Shown here: piece by piece, positions 5,106 to 7,251 of the stretch | How the letters are laid out: each line of letters begins with the position of its first letter | Numbering within the stretch: the stretch's first letter is position 1 | Assembly: GCA_002431545.1 (NCBI GenBank) | Contig: DJFY01000051.1 | Span: forward strand, 1,833-9,083 | Direction of reading: 5' to 3' | Length of the DNA stretch: 7,251 nt | From: Cellvibrionales bacterium UBA5860 | Lineage (GTDB): Bacteria; Pseudomonadota; Gammaproteobacteria; Pseudomonadales; Porticoccaceae | Notes under the pieces: model-generated | What the model was told of the DNA's origin: nothing | What the model saw: only the letters and a program-made list of their open reading frames with translations | The model's database searches: none | Position numbers and translations under genes: made by a program

Positions 5106-5873
5106 TTAGATAGCGACACAGCCACCATCGACCGGCATGGCGTGTCCGGTGACGAAGGAGGCTTCGTCGGAACACAGGAAGACCACCACGCGACCCACTT
5201 CTTTGGGTTCGCCCAGGCGGCCGATAGGTTGCAGACGCAGCAACTGCTTTTCGACCCAGGGCTTGTCTTCGATCGCGCGCTCCAGCATCTGTGTTCTGAT
5301 ACCTCCCGGGCACACCGCATTCACGCGAATGTTTTTCTTGGCGAATTCGACAGCTGCGGTTTTGGTGAGGCCGACCACGCCGTGTTTGGCGGCGACATAC
5401 GCCGGTACCCCCTTGGCCGCCACCAGGCCGGCAACGGAAGCGGTGTTGACAATGGCGCCGCCAGAACCCTGTTTGAGAAATTGATTGATCTGATATTTCA
5501 TGCAAAGAAAGACGCCTTTCAGATTTACGTCCACATTGAGATCGAAATTTTCCAGCGAGCAATTTGGCGTCGTGGCGGCTTCTCCCTCGATACCGGCATT
5601 GTTAAAGGCGGCATCGAGGCGACCATAGGTATCGACGGTAGTCTGAATCAGGTTTTGTACCTGTTCCGGATCGGTGACATCGCAACGGTGAAACACGGCC
5701 TCGCCGCCAGCATTTTTAATACTCTCGACTGTCGCCATGCCACCGTCTTCCGCGATGTCGGAGACCACGACCCTGGCACCCTTTTCGGCAAATACCTCGG
5801 CTGCTGCGGCGCCGATGCCGGATGCGGCACCGGTAACCAGCGCGACCTTACCCTCGACCAAGCGTGATGACAT
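5106..5873 (-). CDS. SDR family NAD-type oxidoreductase
   Basis: This is a complete 255-residue classical short-chain dehydrogenase/reductase. All family landmarks are present: the cofactor loop TGAASGIG at 14-21, D39 at the end of the second strand (usual for NAD over NADP), D65-V66, NNAG at 91-94, and the catalytic set N117, S146, Y159 and K163 (YVAAK). PGG at 189-191 lies in the PG-motif region, and the C-terminus shows the common VTGHAMPVDGG pattern. The start at 5873 is backed by AAGGAG six bases upstream. It would interconvert an alcohol and a ketone or aldehyde in the cytoplasm; the substrate cannot be read from sequence. Its best annotation analogues are '3-oxoacyl-ACP reductase-like' or 'glucose 1-dehydrogenase-like', names that carry little weight. 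It is divergent from the flavin monooxygenase, which suggests linked control. Confidence 0.95.
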   Translation of the reverse strand: MSSRLVEGKVALVTGAASGIGAAAAEVFAEKGARVVVSDIAEDGGMATVESIKNAGGEAVFHRCDVTDPEQVQNLIQTTVDTYGRLDAAFNNAGIEGEAATTPNCSLENFDLNVDVNLKGVFLCMKYQINQFLKQGSGGAIVNTASVAGLVAAKGVPAYVAAKHGVVGLTKTAAVEFAKKNIRVNAVCPGGIRTQMLERAIEDKPWVEKQLLRLQPIGRLGEPKEVGRVVVFLCSDEASFVTGHAMPVDGGCVAI

Positions 5874-6132
5874 AAGTAGCTCCTTAACTATCTGTTTTGA
5901 AATCGAAAAAAGATTTGAACTGATTGTGCGCTCACCCCTTTAGCCTGAGTGGTGTATTAACCGGCTTAAGTGCTCTCTGCCCGGCATCCGGAAAATATGG
6001 CCGGGAATTGTCACAAATCAGCTAGAAGACGTTTTAGTAGGCCTATCCCGTTGGTTACAGGACTTCAGTCGTTATTATAAGGCGGTTTGATAGATGAATT
6101 ACGCAGTAAAATTTATTGACGAGGAGTAAGCT
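5874..6132. promoter_or_regulatory. Shared control region between SDR and flavin monooxygenase
   Basis: This 259-base divergent region must hold both promoters. It contains an inverted repeat CCCGGC (5980-5985) / GCCGGG (6000-6005) with a 14-base AT-rich centre, spaced like a repressor half-site pair, and TTAA-N5-TTAA at 5957-5969. A small AAATC/GATTT repeat (5900-5904, 5912-5916) lies in the SDR leader. I found no good promoter for the SDR. No regulator gene is in the window, so the binding protein is unknown. Confidence 0.45.
6051..6078 (+). promoter_or_regulatory. Candidate promoter for the flavin monooxygenase
   Basis: TTGGTT (6051-6056) is followed after 16 bases by TATTAT (6073-6078), five of six matches to the sigma-70 -10 consensus. 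This would start RNA near 6085 and leave a leader of about 48 nt before the ATG at 6133. The -35 match is weak. Confidence 0.35.
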
Positions 6133-7230
6133 ATGAAAATTGGCCAGTTGATGTTGTTCCAAAACCATCCCAATTTGCCGCAGTCCGACTATGACATGTA
6201 TCAGCACGAACTTGAGATCGCGCTGATGACGGAGCCACTTGGACTGGATTCTATCTGGGCGGTGGAGCATCACTTCACCGATTACACACTGAGTCCCGAC
6301 ATTCCTCAGTTTCTCGGTTTCATGGCGGGGCAAACCAAGCGGATAAACCTCGGCACAGCGGCTATTATCCTGCCCTGGCATAAGGATCCGATTCGTGTCG
6401 CCACCAGTATCGCCATGCTCGACAATATTTCCAAAGGTCGGGTCCTGATGGGTCTGGGACGCGGTCTCGCGCAGATCGAATACGATGGTTTCGGGATCGA
6501 CATGGGGGAGTCCCGGGATCGTATGAACGAATCCGCCGCGATGATTATTGAGGCGCTTGAAACGGGTTTCATGGAAGGAGACGGACCTTATTTCAAACAG
6601 GAGCGCCGGGAAATTCGACCGCGACCTTTCAAGAGTTTCAAGGATCGTACGCTGATCGTTTCCATGTCGCCGGATACCGCGCCCCACGCAGCAAAACTGG
6701 GCGGCAGCATCATGACCTTCGCCATCGGTCCATGGGAAACTCGCGCCAAGGAAATAGATATCTGGCGTGGACACTACGAGCGCGAGCAGGGCAAGCAGGC
6801 ACCGCCTACCAGCGCTAATTTGTTTGTTGTCTGCGACAAGGACGCGGGCAGGGCAAAAGAAATGGCGTATAAGTACATGTCCGACTACTGGAAATCGGCC
6901 ATGGCGCATTACGAACTAAGTGGAGACCACTTCGCGAAAAAAGGCGGGGGTGCCTACGATTTCTACCACGAGTCCGCGAAGTACGCGAAGCAGGCTGGTG
7001 ATGAGAAAATGGGTGAGGCATTCACGGACCTGCAAATCTGGGGTACGCCGGAGCAGTGCCTCGAGAAAATCCAGGGTATCCAGGACATTATCGGCGCGAT
7101 GGACATCAACTGTTCTTTCAGCTTCGCCGGTATGCCCTACGACTACGCCAAGCAAAATCTGGAGCTTTTCGCCAAAGATGTGGTGCCGGTTGTGCAAAAA
7201 TGGGAAGCGCCTGACTACAAGGCGGCATAA
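6133..7230 (+). CDS. Luciferase-like (LLM class) flavin-dependent monooxygenase
   Basis: This complete 365-residue protein belongs to the bacterial luciferase-like monooxygenase family, which uses reduced FMN (or F420 in some lineages) and oxygen to oxidise organic substrates. Landmarks are AVEHHF at 43-48, the NLGTAAIILPWHKDPIRVA block at 72-90, LDNISKGR at 96-103 and GLGRGLAQIEYDGFG at 107-121, all typical of the LuxA-like TIM-barrel core. The length is normal and no truncation is seen. GAGGAG six to seven bases upstream fixes the start. It is more likely a catabolic monooxygenase than light-emitting, because no luxB or fatty-aldehyde genes accompany it. A separate flavin reductase would be expected but is not in the window. 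It is divergent from the SDR, which could act on its product (inference). Confidence 0.93.
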   Translation: MKIGQLMLFQNHPNLPQSDYDMYQHELEIALMTEPLGLDSIWAVEHHFTDYTLSPDIPQFLGFMAGQTKRINLGTAAIILPWHKDPIRVATSIAMLDNISKGRVLMGLGRGLAQIEYDGFGIDMGESRDRMNESAAMIIEALETGFMEGDGPYFKQERREIRPRPFKSFKDRTLIVSMSPDTAPHAAKLGGSIMTFAIGPWETRAKEIDIWRGHYEREQGKQAPPTSANLFVVCDKDAGRAKEMAYKYMSDYWKSAMAHYELSGDHFAKKGGGAYDFYHESAKYAKQAGDEKMGEAFTDLQIWGTPEQCLEKIQGIQDIIGAMDINCSFSFAGMPYDYAKQNLELFAKDVVPVVQKWEAPDYKAA

Positions 7231-7251
7231 GCAGAGAAATGTTTCCGTAAC
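7231..7251. other. End of window after the monooxygenase
   Basis: Only 21 bases follow the stop codon; no start codon or hairpin is seen. Confidence 0.6.

Noticed and set aside
5142..5867. A 241-codon open frame on the plus strand
   Set aside because: It runs antisense to almost all of the SDR gene, which has every family motif and a good ribosome binding site. Long antisense frames over SDR genes are common composition effects.
6055..6909. A 284-codon minus-strand open frame opposite the monooxygenase
   Set aside because: It lies antisense to a clearly conserved luciferase-like gene, and its translation shows no family pattern.

Overview
The window looks like chromosomal DNA of a free-living, probably marine, gammaproteobacterium with moderate GC (mid-50s percent by eye). 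The basis is gene content: an acyl-CoA carboxylase of the methylcrotonyl/geranyl-CoA type, a DUF1302/DUF1329 outer-envelope pair, a DUF4399 protein, a MAPEG protein, an SDR and a luciferase-like flavin monooxygenase. This assemblage is common in lipid-, terpenoid- and sterol-degrading Cellvibrionales-like bacteria. The taxonomic call is inference. I see no insertion sequence, integrase, tRNA, rRNA or CRISPR array.

Layout, left to right. Six genes read leftward (minus strand): the N-terminal fifth of an acyl-CoA carboxylase beta subunit (runs off the left edge), DUF1302 (491-2068), DUF1329 (2164-3489), DUF4399 (3902-4324), MAPEG (4415-4798) and an SDR (5106-5873). One gene reads rightward: a luciferase-like monooxygenase (6133-7230), divergent from the SDR across a 259-base shared control region. 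Every full gene has a recognisable ribosome binding site, and these fix the starts of DUF1329, DUF4399 and MAPEG downstream of the longest possible open frame.

The transcription units appear to be: DUF1329-DUF1302 (95-base gap), driven by a promoter with a perfect TATAAT at 3641-3646 and a leader of about 145 nt; MAPEG-DUF4399 (90-base gap), perhaps together; SDR alone; and the monooxygenase alone. The carboxylase gene lies 155-164 bases beyond DUF1302 across two hairpins.

How the genes may work together (inference): DUF1302/DUF1329 pairs are repeatedly found with degradation genes for hydrophobic substrates and are thought to move such compounds across the envelope. The monooxygenase, NAD-type SDR and acyl-CoA carboxylase are enzyme types that could oxidise and break down such a molecule. 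No substrate can be named from this window.

The least explained DNA is two gene-free gaps. The 412-base gap at 3490-3901 holds a strong promoter and a dense run of inverted repeats. The 307-base gap at 4799-5105 holds overlapping, mutually exclusive inverted repeats. I found no clear evidence for an entirely new system; these structured gaps are the best candidates for a second look.
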